The notes below the pieces were generated by a model that did no database searches, was not told the DNA's origin, and worked only from the letters and a program-made list of their open reading frames with translations. The position numbers and the translations under genes were made by a program. DNA of 64,000 bases from Saprospira grandis (GTDB lineage Bacteria > Bacteroidota > Bacteroidia > Chitinophagales > Saprospiraceae), in contig NZ_CP110854.1 of NCBI RefSeq assembly GCF_027594745.1, forward strand, positions 1,776,501 through 1,840,500. Reading direction: 5' to 3'. Shown in pieces: positions 25,691 to 33,277 of the stretch (position 1 is its first letter; the number at the start of each line of letters is the position of its first letter).

Positions 25691-27763
25691 CTACTTTTTG
25701 ATGATTTTAGCCCTGCGGCCCAATTCTATTTGCCCCTCTTCGGCCATTAGCGCTCCCCCTTTTTCAATGATAATTTTAGCTTTGGGTCCCAAAATGATTT
25801 TGGCGGCCTTTTCTAGTTTCAGTTCGCAACCTTTAGCAATATAGAGTCTAGACTTTTTGGCCAAATAACAGCTGCTCCCCTGCGCTAAAGTCAAAACCGT
25901 AGGCCCCACAAAGCTGCCATTGGCTTGTTGTCGACTCCGATTGGCGGTGCCTGAAGGACGCAATTGCAAAACTTGTTTTTTGGCCAAAATGAGATCTACT
26001 TGTTCATCTTCACTGCAATTGGGCAACACAATTTCTCCCGCCCAATCTTGGCCCTCCTTTAACTCAATGGCTTTGCGCTCAATTTCTAAAATATAGCGCT
26101 GGTTTTCTGTGGCCAAGACCTTAATATGGACATCCTGTAAGCGGTAAGGCGCCTGAAGATCCTTTCTAAAATCATATTTGGGATAGTGGACCAAAGCGGG
26201 GTTGCCCCCCGCCCAAAGTTGATCGCCTGGACCAAAGGCTTGGTTTCGGTAGCCTTGGGGCAAAGGTGCTACCGCCTGCATGCCAAAACTTTGGTAGAGT
26301 TCGCTATACCCCCCCGTATCATTTTGCTCATAAATAATGGGCATCCCCTCATTTCTGGCGCCATTATAATTGCGGTTGTAAGCAATTCGGCCATCTTGAT
26401 TCAAATCGGCCCGAAAAAAGAAAAAGGGATTGGTCCCACTAACCGCATTGGGCCTTAATCGCTGAAAGCGATAAAGTGGATTGCCCCAAGCATTGCTTTT
26501 AGGCTCTTCTTGAATATAAGTATAATCGTAATTTCCAGCCGCATTAATAGGATAGAGCGCATTGCAAGCTGGCGAAAGTGCCCGAACAATTTGTTGCAGG
26601 CTATCGATGCCCGTATCATCTACATAAGCGTAGAGTCCTGCTGGGGTTCCGCTCAGTTGCAATTGGCCCAGCTGCTGCCCAGCCCAAGCGTGTTCATCAA
26701 AAGGATGTAGTTTTTGGTGCAGCTCTAGCCAGAGCCATTGACCCTGGCCCTGCGGCAGCCGAATGCGGAGCGCCTCCTGTTCGGTACAAAAATCGCCTAG
26801 GGCCAAAACCTCTTTTTGGCCAAAATCTAGCTCTAGGCTGCGCAAATTGGGCAAATAGCCCATATACCAAGCTTCCCAGGCATTAAAAAGCTGAAAAATG
26901 GGGATGGTGCTGGTGGCGCCCCAGCCAATAGCGGGCCGTCTAAAATAATCGCCTACTGTTTGATTGGCCCCAAAAAAGTGGGGCGCATTAAAGAGGCTAT
27001 GGGCCAATTCATGGACAAACACATTGGAGCCCCACATCATGGTAAACCCTTGTTGGATGCTATAGCCTTGGTAGCTTTCGAGCCCAATGCTGCCAGGGCT
27101 AGCAAAACCGCCGCCAGAGCCCAGCCAGCGGTTCATGCCGGGGGCGGGTTGCTGGCTCCAATTTGGGGAGTAGCGGTAGACAAAAATGACATAATCGATT
27201 AAGCTATCGGGGGCTGTATTTTGGTTATCGAACTGGAAATTGGGGCGATTTGTTCTTTGGTCCAAATGGCTAAGCGGCAAATTGGGGTTGGCGGCCATCA
27301 TGGCAAAAAGGGCTTTGCGGTTCATATCGGACCAGCTGCGGCCACCGCTGGGGTTGATGCCCACAGCTGCGGCTTGGCCGCTACTATCCTTAAAAACCTC
27401 CACCGTAAATTGAAACTGCCCTTGAGATTGGAGAAAAAAGAGCGAAGAGGCATTGAAGCCCATTTTGCTTAAATTCTCGGCTTCAAAATCGCTACTATCA
27501 TTAGCCATAAAGCTGGGGCATCGGCCTGTTTTGGGGTCAATAGGATTGGGCAGCATATTGAGGTTTTGGCTATCCCATTGGGCCAAATAATGGTCTTTAT
27601 TTTTAAAATTGGGATTCGTTTGGGCTTGGTCGGTAAAATAGACGGGAACCAAAAGCGCTTTGAGTTGGCCTTTGGGGGTAAAGACTCCTCCGTAGGGGGC
27701 GTAGGGGCCTTTTTGGGCCAAAAGGAAAAGCGGGAAAAGGAGGAAGAATAAAGATAATCGCAT
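25691..27763 (-). CDS. Secreted M6-like zinc metalloprotease homologue
   Basis: The 690-residue product has a signal peptide (LSLFFLLFPLFLLAQ). HELAHSLFNAPH at residues 251-262 is a HExxH zinc motif with further histidine, inside a region reminiscent of M6 (immune inhibitor A-like) proteases. The first part (GQLKALLVPVYFTD, YVIFVYRYSPNW) also fits that type. The C-terminus (about 640-690) has short repeats such as KIILGPKAKIIIEKGG, like a small beta-helix, and no T9SS sorting domain. Export to the periplasm or outer membrane is likely; substrate unknown. Confidence 0.7.
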   Translation of the reverse strand: MRLSLFFLLFPLFLLAQKGPYAPYGGVFTPKGQLKALLVPVYFTDQAQTNPNFKNKDHYLAQWDSQNLNMLPNPIDPKTGRCPSFMANDSSDFEAENLSKMGFNASSLFFLQSQGQFQFTVEVFKDSSGQAAAVGINPSGGRSWSDMNRKALFAMMAANPNLPLSHLDQRTNRPNFQFDNQNTAPDSLIDYVIFVYRYSPNWSQQPAPGMNRWLGSGGGFASPGSIGLESYQGYSIQQGFTMMWGSNVFVHELAHSLFNAPHFFGANQTVGDYFRRPAIGWGATSTIPIFQLFNAWEAWYMGYLPNLRSLELDFGQKEVLALGDFCTEQEALRIRLPQGQGQWLWLELHQKLHPFDEHAWAGQQLGQLQLSGTPAGLYAYVDDTGIDSLQQIVRALSPACNALYPINAAGNYDYTYIQEEPKSNAWGNPLYRFQRLRPNAVSGTNPFFFFRADLNQDGRIAYNRNYNGARNEGMPIIYEQNDTGGYSELYQSFGMQAVAPLPQGYRNQAFGPGDQLWAGGNPALVHYPKYDFRKDLQAPYRLQDVHIKVLATENQRYILEIERKAIELKEGQDWAGEIVLPNCSEDEQVDLILAKKQVLQLRPSGTANRSRQQANGSFVGPTVLTLAQGSSCYLAKKSRLYIAKGCELKLEKAAKIILGPKAKIIIEKGGALMAEEGQIELGRRAKIIKK

Positions 27764-27829
27764 AGAAAAATGTATTTTAGCTAGCTATACAATAAGCTCA
27801 AGAGAAGAAAAATTGGCTAGGCCTTAGCT

Positions 27830-28041
27830 GGCCTAGCGATGTGCAGCAGTGGCCCGAAGGGCCAGACCAAAGCCCAAAGGGCTGCAGGGCCGAGCGAACA
27901 GCGAGCTGCGGAACGTAGCGCCCGCCGAAGGCGGGAGGCCCCAAAAAAACAGCGAGCTGCGGAACGACAACAAGGCCTTTAGGCCGCAGTTCGACGACCA
28001 AAGGGAGTAACCGCCCGCCGAAGGCGGGAGGCCCCAAAAAA
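27830..28041 (-). repeat. Modular intergenic repeat, copy 9, compound (type A plus E unit)
   Basis: A full type A element (27830-27949; P3 AGCCC/GGGCT, P4 GGCCC/GGGCC) is preceded in its own orientation by a second unit (27950-28041). That unit has the same T-tract GGGGCCTCCCGCC start and then a different body, with GTTACTCCC, GTCGTCGAACTGCGG and CCTTGTTGTCG, ending in CGCAGCTCGCTG. The plus-strand A-tract ends 10 bases before the kinase start codon. Confidence 0.9.
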
Positions 28042-28050
28042 TAAAAAAAC

Positions 28051-30387
28051 ATGAGAAGGTTAAGATACATCTTGTACTGTTGTTTGTGGGCTTCTGTTTT
28101 GCTGGGGCAAGACAGTTTAGTTTGGGAGCAAGAGTTGGACCTCTATTTGGCCGAGGCGAATGCCTTATATCGGAAAGATCGGCGAAAGGCCATGGATATT
28201 TTGAGATTTGCGGAGAGCAAGGCCAAAGGGTTCAAAGACAGTCTTGCTTTGGCTCGAATTTACAACAATATGGGGCATAGTTATCGGCATTGGGGCTATA
28301 CCTATCGGGCGGCGGAGCTATTTACCAACAGCTACATTTTGATGAAAAATGCGGGGGAAGAAGAGGCGGCGGGTTTTTCATTGATTGACATTGGCAACCT
28401 ATACTACGACCTCAAAAAATATGAAGAAGCCCGGCCCTACTATGAGGGAGCGATTGCCATTTTTGACCCCAAAAAGGAGACTGGGGCAAGGGGAATAGAG
28501 ACCTGTTATAACAACTTGGCTTTATTGGCAGAGCAAAAGGGCGAGTACAAATTGGCGGAAAGCTATTTTCGGAAAGCGTTAAGGTCTAGAGAACAATTTA
28601 AGGACTCCTTTTTACTGGCTCATTCCTATTTTTATTTGGGGCGTTTGGCCTTGGTCCAGAAAAAGGGGCCGCAAGCCGAGCAATTTGCCCGAAACTCTAT
28701 GGAGCATCGTTCAGGCGGGCAATTGGCAGGGCGTTACGACCTAGAGTTTTTGCCCATTGCCCAGCACTACATTTTGGGAGAAGCCTTTCATTTGCAGCGG
28801 CAGATGGACAGTGCCGAGCATCATTTTTTACGCTCTATAGAATTGGCAGAGCCCTATCCGCAGCTGAGTTCCTACTTCTTAAAATCCTACTACAGTCTAG
28901 GGCTACTTTTTAGAGAAAAAGGCGATAAAAAAGAGGCCGAAAAACTTTGGAAAGACGCCTTAAAGAAAAGCCAAGCCCTTTCCTTTTTTGATGAAAAAGA
29001 GTTGCTTTGGAAATCCCTAATCTCCTTATATCGAGAAGAAGAAAACTATGCGGCCATGGCGGCGGCCTACGAACAGCTCTACGATTTGGTCAAGCGGCAG
29101 ACGCCGGGAGCCTCCGAGAGCATGTTGCGTTTTCATGCCGAATGGCGAAACTACAACAGCCGAGAAAAGCTAGCCCAGCAAGAGCAGGCCTTGGCCCAAG
29201 AGCAGAAAGAGCAGCGCATACAGTGGTGGATTTTATCGGTTATTGCTTGTTTGTTGGTTCTGCTGGCAGTATTTGTGGTTTTGCTCAATAAGAAAAGCCG
29301 AGAAGTGAGTCAGAAAAACATCAGTTTGAGTGAGCAAAACCGCACCATTGCGAGTAAGCAGCAAATTATTAGTGAAAATGCGGAAGAGCTAAGAGAACTG
29401 AACGAAACCAAAGACCTCTTATTTTCGGTCATTGCCCATGATTTGCGGGGGCCATTTAATAGCTTAACTGGTTTTTCTAAGCTCATGCAAACCTACATAC
29501 AAAACAACCGTTGGCAAGAGCTCAAAACCTCCTTTCAGATTTTGGATGAATCTTCTCAGCAGGCCTATTGGATTTTTGAAAACCTCTTGGGTTGGATACA
29601 AGGGCAAACGGGCAAACTAGAAGCCGACAGCCAAGACATTGATATTCGGCCCATTGTAGAAGAAAGCTTGCGTTTGCTCAGCAGCATGCGTTTACTTAAA
29701 AACCTAAACATTTACCAGGACTATGTATCGGCCTATGCCAAAGCCGACCCCTATATGCTACGGACCGTTTTGCGCAACCTACTGACCAATGCCATTAAGT
29801 TTTCCTCAGAAGGGGGAAATATCTATATTCGTAGTTGGGAGGCGAGAAATCTATTGTATATTGAGGTAGAAGATGAGGGCGAAGGCATGAGCAAAGAAGC
29901 CATTCGTAAGCTCTTTCAGACCCAAAAGCTACAGACCAAAAGTAAAAGCGTTTCGGGTTTGGGGCTGATCTTAGCCAAGCAGTTTACCGAATGTATGCAA
30001 GGACAAATTAGCATTGAGAGCCAAGAGCAAAAAGGCAGTATTTTCCGCCTTAGCCTTCCGCTTGGCGAACAAGCTCAGGTGCCCGTTCCAGAAAGCATGC
30101 AGCCCCATAAGCAAACGGCCATTGCCCCCTCTCCGGCCACAGATGCCCAAAGCTTTATGCAGGAGCATTTGCATCAGTTGAAAAACTGCCTTTCGCCTTA
30201 CCTCAGCGAGCTTCACAGCCTGAGTGTTTATGAAGCCTCCGCTTTGCGAAAAATAGTGGAACAGCTGCAGGCCAAAACAGAAAATGAATTGGCCCTACAA
30301 CAATGGTGCAGCCTTCTACAACAGGCTATTTATAATAGCGACGAGTCCCTTTATGAACAACTAACTACTCCTCTTTATGCCCTCTGA
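28051..30387 (+). CDS. TPR-containing sensor histidine kinase
   Basis: The 778-residue protein has a signal peptide (1-19), a periplasmic tetratricopeptide region (about 55-345), one membrane helix (about 391-413, WWILSVIACLLVLLAVF) and a coiled coil. The kinase core follows: H-box IAHDLRGPF (His near 463), N-box LTNAIKFSSEGG (about 577), G1 EDEGEGMS (about 606) and G2 SGLGLILAKQF (about 636). About 100 residues follow G2 with no match that I recognise. The stop overlaps the response regulator start by 11 bases, so the two form a two-component pair. The start is right after repeat copy 9. Confidence 0.93.
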   Translation: MRRLRYILYCCLWASVLLGQDSLVWEQELDLYLAEANALYRKDRRKAMDILRFAESKAKGFKDSLALARIYNNMGHSYRHWGYTYRAAELFTNSYILMKNAGEEEAAGFSLIDIGNLYYDLKKYEEARPYYEGAIAIFDPKKETGARGIETCYNNLALLAEQKGEYKLAESYFRKALRSREQFKDSFLLAHSYFYLGRLALVQKKGPQAEQFARNSMEHRSGGQLAGRYDLEFLPIAQHYILGEAFHLQRQMDSAEHHFLRSIELAEPYPQLSSYFLKSYYSLGLLFREKGDKKEAEKLWKDALKKSQALSFFDEKELLWKSLISLYREEENYAAMAAAYEQLYDLVKRQTPGASESMLRFHAEWRNYNSREKLAQQEQALAQEQKEQRIQWWILSVIACLLVLLAVFVVLLNKKSREVSQKNISLSEQNRTIASKQQIISENAEELRELNETKDLLFSVIAHDLRGPFNSLTGFSKLMQTYIQNNRWQELKTSFQILDESSQQAYWIFENLLGWIQGQTGKLEADSQDIDIRPIVEESLRLLSSMRLLKNLNIYQDYVSAYAKADPYMLRTVLRNLLTNAIKFSSEGGNIYIRSWEARNLLYIEVEDEGEGMSKEAIRKLFQTQKLQTKSKSVSGLGLILAKQFTECMQGQISIESQEQKGSIFRLSLPLGEQAQVPVPESMQPHKQTAIAPSPATDAQSFMQEHLHQLKNCLSPYLSELHSLSVYEASALRKIVEQLQAKTENELALQQWCSLLQQAIYNSDESLYEQLTTPLYAL

Positions 30388-31219
30388 GTACCAATATAGT
30401 CTTCTGATTGTAGACGATAACCCCCAAAATCGTCTGCTTGCTGTAGAACAACTCATGCAGCAAGAAGAAACCTATAAGATTTTAGCCGCCCCCTCTGCAG
30501 CCATTGCCGACAAACTACTAGAACGCTACGCCATTGACCTTATCTTGCTCGATTGGGAGATGCCTGGCACCAATGGCATTAGCTTTTTGCAAAAACTCAA
30601 AGCCCACCCTCAACAGCAAAATATTCCCGTTATTATGTATACCGGCATCATGACTAGCCCCGAATCTTTGCGGGAGGCCCTAGATGCTGGCGCCGCCGAC
30701 TTTCTGCGCAAACCCGCAGACCCCATAGAACTACTCGCCCGCTGCCGATCTATCCTCAGCCGAGACCAATATTACAAGGCCCTCATACAAGCCGAAGAAG
30801 AACGCTCTCGATTTAAGCTACAAGAACTCTCGGCTAGCCTGATCCAAATTGCTCAGCAAAAACGATTGCTCAAAGAGATTTTAGACGAGCTAGAACAACT
30901 GGAAAGCCATGGCCCATTGCTCCAACTCCAACAAAAAATTAAACATAAACTCAAAGTAGAAGGCAATTGGAGCGAACTGCAAAACCGCATCCAACTCCTG
31001 CATCAAGAGTTTATCAAAAAACTAGAAAGTACCCACCCCAACATCAGCCAAGAAGAACTCATCTACTGTACCCTGATTTATATGGGCCTAGACCAAAAGG
31101 AAATTATGGATATTCTAGACATCTCTCCAGAGTCTGCCCTCCGCAATAGATACCGCCTAAGACAAAAAATGCAACTGCACAGCCAAGAACGTTTAGAGGA
31201 ATATTTGAAAAATATTTAG
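30377..31219 (+). CDS. Response regulator with receiver domain and C-terminal LuxR-like HTH
   Basis: Residues 1-125 are a CheY-like receiver: acidic pair DDN near 12-14, phospho-acceptor Asp in LILLDWEMPG near 58, and Lys in RKPAD near 113. A coiled linker follows. The C-terminus (about 215-275) has ISQEELIYCTLIYMGLDQKEIMDIL and ESALRNRYRLRQKM, the LuxR/GerE-like helix-turn-helix seen at the end of many Bacteroidota TPR regulators. It is translationally coupled to the upstream kinase, whose phosphate it should receive. Targets unknown. Confidence 0.9.
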   Translation: MPSEYQYSLLIVDDNPQNRLLAVEQLMQQEETYKILAAPSAAIADKLLERYAIDLILLDWEMPGTNGISFLQKLKAHPQQQNIPVIMYTGIMTSPESLREALDAGAADFLRKPADPIELLARCRSILSRDQYYKALIQAEEERSRFKLQELSASLIQIAQQKRLLKEILDELEQLESHGPLLQLQQKIKHKLKVEGNWSELQNRIQLLHQEFIKKLESTHPNISQEELIYCTLIYMGLDQKEIMDILDISPESALRNRYRLRQKMQLHSQERLEEYLKNI

Positions 31220-31225
31220 AAAAAG

Positions 31226-31256
31226 TTGTGAGATCTCAAATAGCTTATTATATTTG
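31226..31256 (+). promoter_or_regulatory. Promoter of the tRNA-Glu cluster
   Basis: TTG at 31226-31228 is spaced 20 bases from TATATTTG at 31249-31256, matching the Bacteroidota -33/-7 promoter. The -7 box ends 22 bases before the first tRNA. Confidence 0.75.
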
Positions 31257-31278
31257 CATCCGCTACAACGAAAGTTAT

Positions 31279-31350
31279 GGCCCATTCGTCTATCGGTTAG
31301 GACGCCAGGTTTTCATCCTGGAAAGAGGGGTTCGATTCCCCTATGGGCTA
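31279..31350 (+). tRNA. tRNA-Glu (UUC), copy 1
   Basis: The 72-base cloverleaf has anticodon stem CCAGG/CCTGG around TTTTCAT (anticodon TTC), T arm AGGGG-TTCGATT-CCCCT and acceptor GGCCCAT/ATGGGCT with a G1-U72 pair. CCA is not encoded. It reads GAA and GAG. Confidence 0.97.
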
Positions 31351-31381
31351 TTTTTTTAGTTCTTTTTTTGAACGCCATTAT

Positions 31382-31453
31382 GGCCCATTCGTCTATCGGT
31401 TAGGACGCCAGGTTTTCATCCTGGAAAGAGGGGTTCGATTCCCCTATGGGCTA
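31382..31453 (+). tRNA. tRNA-Glu (UUC), copy 2
   Basis: The 72 bases are identical to copy 1 and begin 103 bases downstream of it. The spacer is near-identical too (T run, then AGTTCTTTTTTTGAACGCCA), so the whole unit is duplicated. Confidence 0.97.
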
Positions 31454-31486
31454 TTTTTTTAGTTCTTTTTTTGAACGCCATTTTAT

Positions 31487-31558
31487 GGCCCATTCGTCTA
31501 TCGGTTAGGACGCCAGGTTTTCATCCTGGAAAGAGGGGTTCGATTCCCCTATGGGCTA
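31487..31558 (+). tRNA. tRNA-Glu (UUC), copy 3
   Basis: It is identical to copies 1 and 2. The spacer before it is two bases longer. It is followed by different sequence and a hairpin. Confidence 0.97.
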
Positions 31559-31565
31559 CGCTTCC

Positions 31566-31606
31566 GACCTCAGTCAGCTTTATGTTGGCTGGGGTCATTT
31601 TTTGTT
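31566..31606 (+). terminator. Probable terminator of the tRNA-Glu cluster
   Basis: GACC plus CAGC pair with GCTG plus GGTC across a bulged stem, followed by ATTTTTTG. It is imperfect. It also overlaps the end of the convergent gene at 31606. Confidence 0.5.
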
Positions 31607-32355
31607 TAGGGGTAGCTGCTCCAAGGCCGAGGCGGGTTTTTCTTGCTGGGCGGCCTACAAAAATGGTCCATATAAAAAAATAGGCATTTTTTGCCCAAGG
31701 CCAATAGCTGCTCCTCCTCTGTTTTTGGGCCCTCTATGGGCTTAAAATAGCGACGAACATGCCGTCTGAAATTCTTACTTTTAGAGAGCTCGGCCCGAAT
31801 GGCCATATAAGTAGCCCCCGAGTTGGCATAACTCAGATGCTGTAGCCAACGCAGCTCCCACTTTCGCCAAACGCCATCTACCTTACAATTGGCGCCCAAG
31901 CTATTTAGGGCGCGCTCTACGGGCCGCATATTGCCATAATGCACCTTTACATGCATACAAATATTGGCCGTTGCTTGATGCGGAATAGTTGGGGCCCAAA
32001 TATCTTCCCAAAGTCCTTCTAGCACAGCCGCCGCCTGCTCATAACTAAAATTACTGAGCTCTTCTTTGCTCACAGGCCGGCCCAGATGCAAGCTAGCCGC
32101 ACAGGCACTAATATCTCTAAAGGTGCCCACCAACTGCCCTTGCCCTACCCGACAGCTGGTCCAGTTGCTGCCATCTTTAGGGTTGGGGTTCTGCATGCCG
32201 TTATTGCTGGCCTTGGTCAATTTGGCCCGAAAAGGAGTCTGCATATAGGTCTCAAAACTGGCCTGCGGAAAAAACACTCGCAGCAATCCTTGCCCCCAAA
32301 TCCATTGAGGCAAGAGAAATAAAGTGGTACAAATAATTAGTTTAGGGGAAATCAT
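31606..32355 (-). CDS. Secreted protein resembling GH108 / peptidoglycan-binding lysozyme-like family
   Basis: The start is set at ATG 32355, giving 249 residues with a signal peptide (LIICTTLFLLPQWIWGQG). The frame extends further upstream only through repeat copy 10. The order of segments suggests the GH108 type of phage and secretion-activator muramidases: an NPNPKDGSNW region, FSYEQAAAVLEGLWEDIWAP, then MRPVERALNSLG..VDGVWRK. The catalytic Glu-Gly-Gly of that family is not visible, so the domain may be non-catalytic. The assignment rests on my own pattern matching. Confidence 0.55.
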   Translation of the reverse strand: MISPKLIICTTLFLLPQWIWGQGLLRVFFPQASFETYMQTPFRAKLTKASNNGMQNPNPKDGSNWTSCRVGQGQLVGTFRDISACAASLHLGRPVSKEELSNFSYEQAAAVLEGLWEDIWAPTIPHQATANICMHVKVHYGNMRPVERALNSLGANCKVDGVWRKWELRWLQHLSYANSGATYMAIRAELSKSKNFRRHVRRYFKPIEGPKTEEEQLLALGKKCLFFYMDHFCRPPSKKNPPRPWSSYP

Positions 32356-32363
32356 AGGTTTTG

Positions 32364-32488
32364 TTTTTTGGGGCCTCAGCTGCGCTGCGCTTGCTGCGCT
32401 ACGCTTTGGGGCTCGCAGGTCTGCTCGGCCCTGCGGCGGCTTTGCCGCCTTGGTCTGGCCTGCGGCCACCCCGCCGCATCGCTAGGCC
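32364..32488 (+). repeat. Modular intergenic repeat, copy 10, type A
   Basis: P3 is GGCGGC/GCCGCC and P4 is GGCC/GGCC, ending ATCGCTAGGCC. Its T-tract lies 9 bases from the start codon of the minus-strand GH108-like gene, giving that gene an A-rich 5' leader. Confidence 0.9.
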
Positions 32489-32534
32489 GAAATGAAGCTT
32501 GGCCCTAAGGCAAAATAATACGACTTTCTAGCGC

Positions 32535-32921
32535 TTAATCTAAAACGGGAATAGGGTTGCGGTCCTCATCTATGGCCACAAAACTAAAACAACCGTTAAT
32601 GGCTAGCTCTCGGCTGTCTTCATACATTTCTTCTAGGTAAATGCGGACATCAATGTCTAGGCTGGTGCGCCCCACCTTGCTCACCTTGGCCACAAATTCG
32701 GCTAAAGTACCTGCTGGAATAGGATGATTAAAATTTACTCGATCCGAGCAAATGGTCACTACTCTTTTTCGGCAAAAGCGGGTAGCGCAAATAAAGGCCA
32801 CCTCATCCATAAGTTGCAAAGCCGCCCCACCAAAAAGCGTATTATAATGGTTGGTGGTATTGGGGAAAATGGCCTTAAATATTCTGGTGGTCGATTGTTC
32901 TTTACGTTCTTCTAAGGTCAT
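32535..32921 (-). CDS. Acyl-CoA thioesterase (hotdog fold, YciA/BACH type)
   Basis: The 128-residue hotdog protein contains the HYNTLFGGAALQLMDEVAFICATRF helix with the catalytic-site Asn and Asp expected for YciA-like enzymes, then VNFNHPIPAG. It should hydrolyse acyl-CoA to free CoA and acid in the cytosol. I chose ATG 32921 because AAAAATAATTGC precedes it; ATG 32954 would add 11 residues with no family match. Confidence 0.88.
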   Translation of the reverse strand: MTLEERKEQSTTRIFKAIFPNTTNHYNTLFGGAALQLMDEVAFICATRFCRKRVVTICSDRVNFNHPIPAGTLAEFVAKVSKVGRTSLDIDVRIYLEEMYEDSRELAINGCFSFVAIDEDRNPIPVLD

Positions 32922-33113
32922 GCAATTATTTTTGTACACTGGAGCATCCAGCATGAAAGAATAAGACGAAACTAGGCCTTTTTTGGCATTTCTAGTAAAA
33001 AGCGGGCGCCTCTGCCCTTAATAAAAAACTAAAGGGCCACTATAAGCAAAGCATTCAGAACAATTTTTGCGGCAAAAGGCTTACATTAGACAAAGGGCCT
33101 ATTTGGGCCCCTA

Positions 33114-33254
33114 CAGGCCCGAAGGGCCGCAGGCTGAGGGATGGATAGCAGGGCCGCCGAAGGCGGCAGACCAAAGCGCTGAAAGCGCTGCAGGGCCGAG
33201 CGAACAGCGAGCTGCGACACAGCCCGACCCGAGCGAAGCGAGGGGCAGCCCCAA
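33114..33254 (-). repeat. Modular intergenic repeat, copy 11, type B
   Basis: P3 is AGCGC/GCGCT and P4 is CCGCC/GGCGG, with a GGCCC/GGGCC tail hairpin at 33116-33128. The T-tract is reduced to two T. The GGGGC end lies 24 bases before the TPR gene start. The 32922-33113 stretch before it holds nothing I recognise. Confidence 0.88.
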
Positions 33255-33277
33255 CTCATTATGAATCTTGAACGACT

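Noticed and set aside
31471..31745. Short plus-strand frames across the third tRNA-Glu and the next gene
   Set aside because: They overlap a tRNA and the antisense of a supported gene.
32356..32469. N-terminal extension of the GH108-like protein
   Set aside because: It translates repeat copy 10; a signal peptide starts at ATG 32355.
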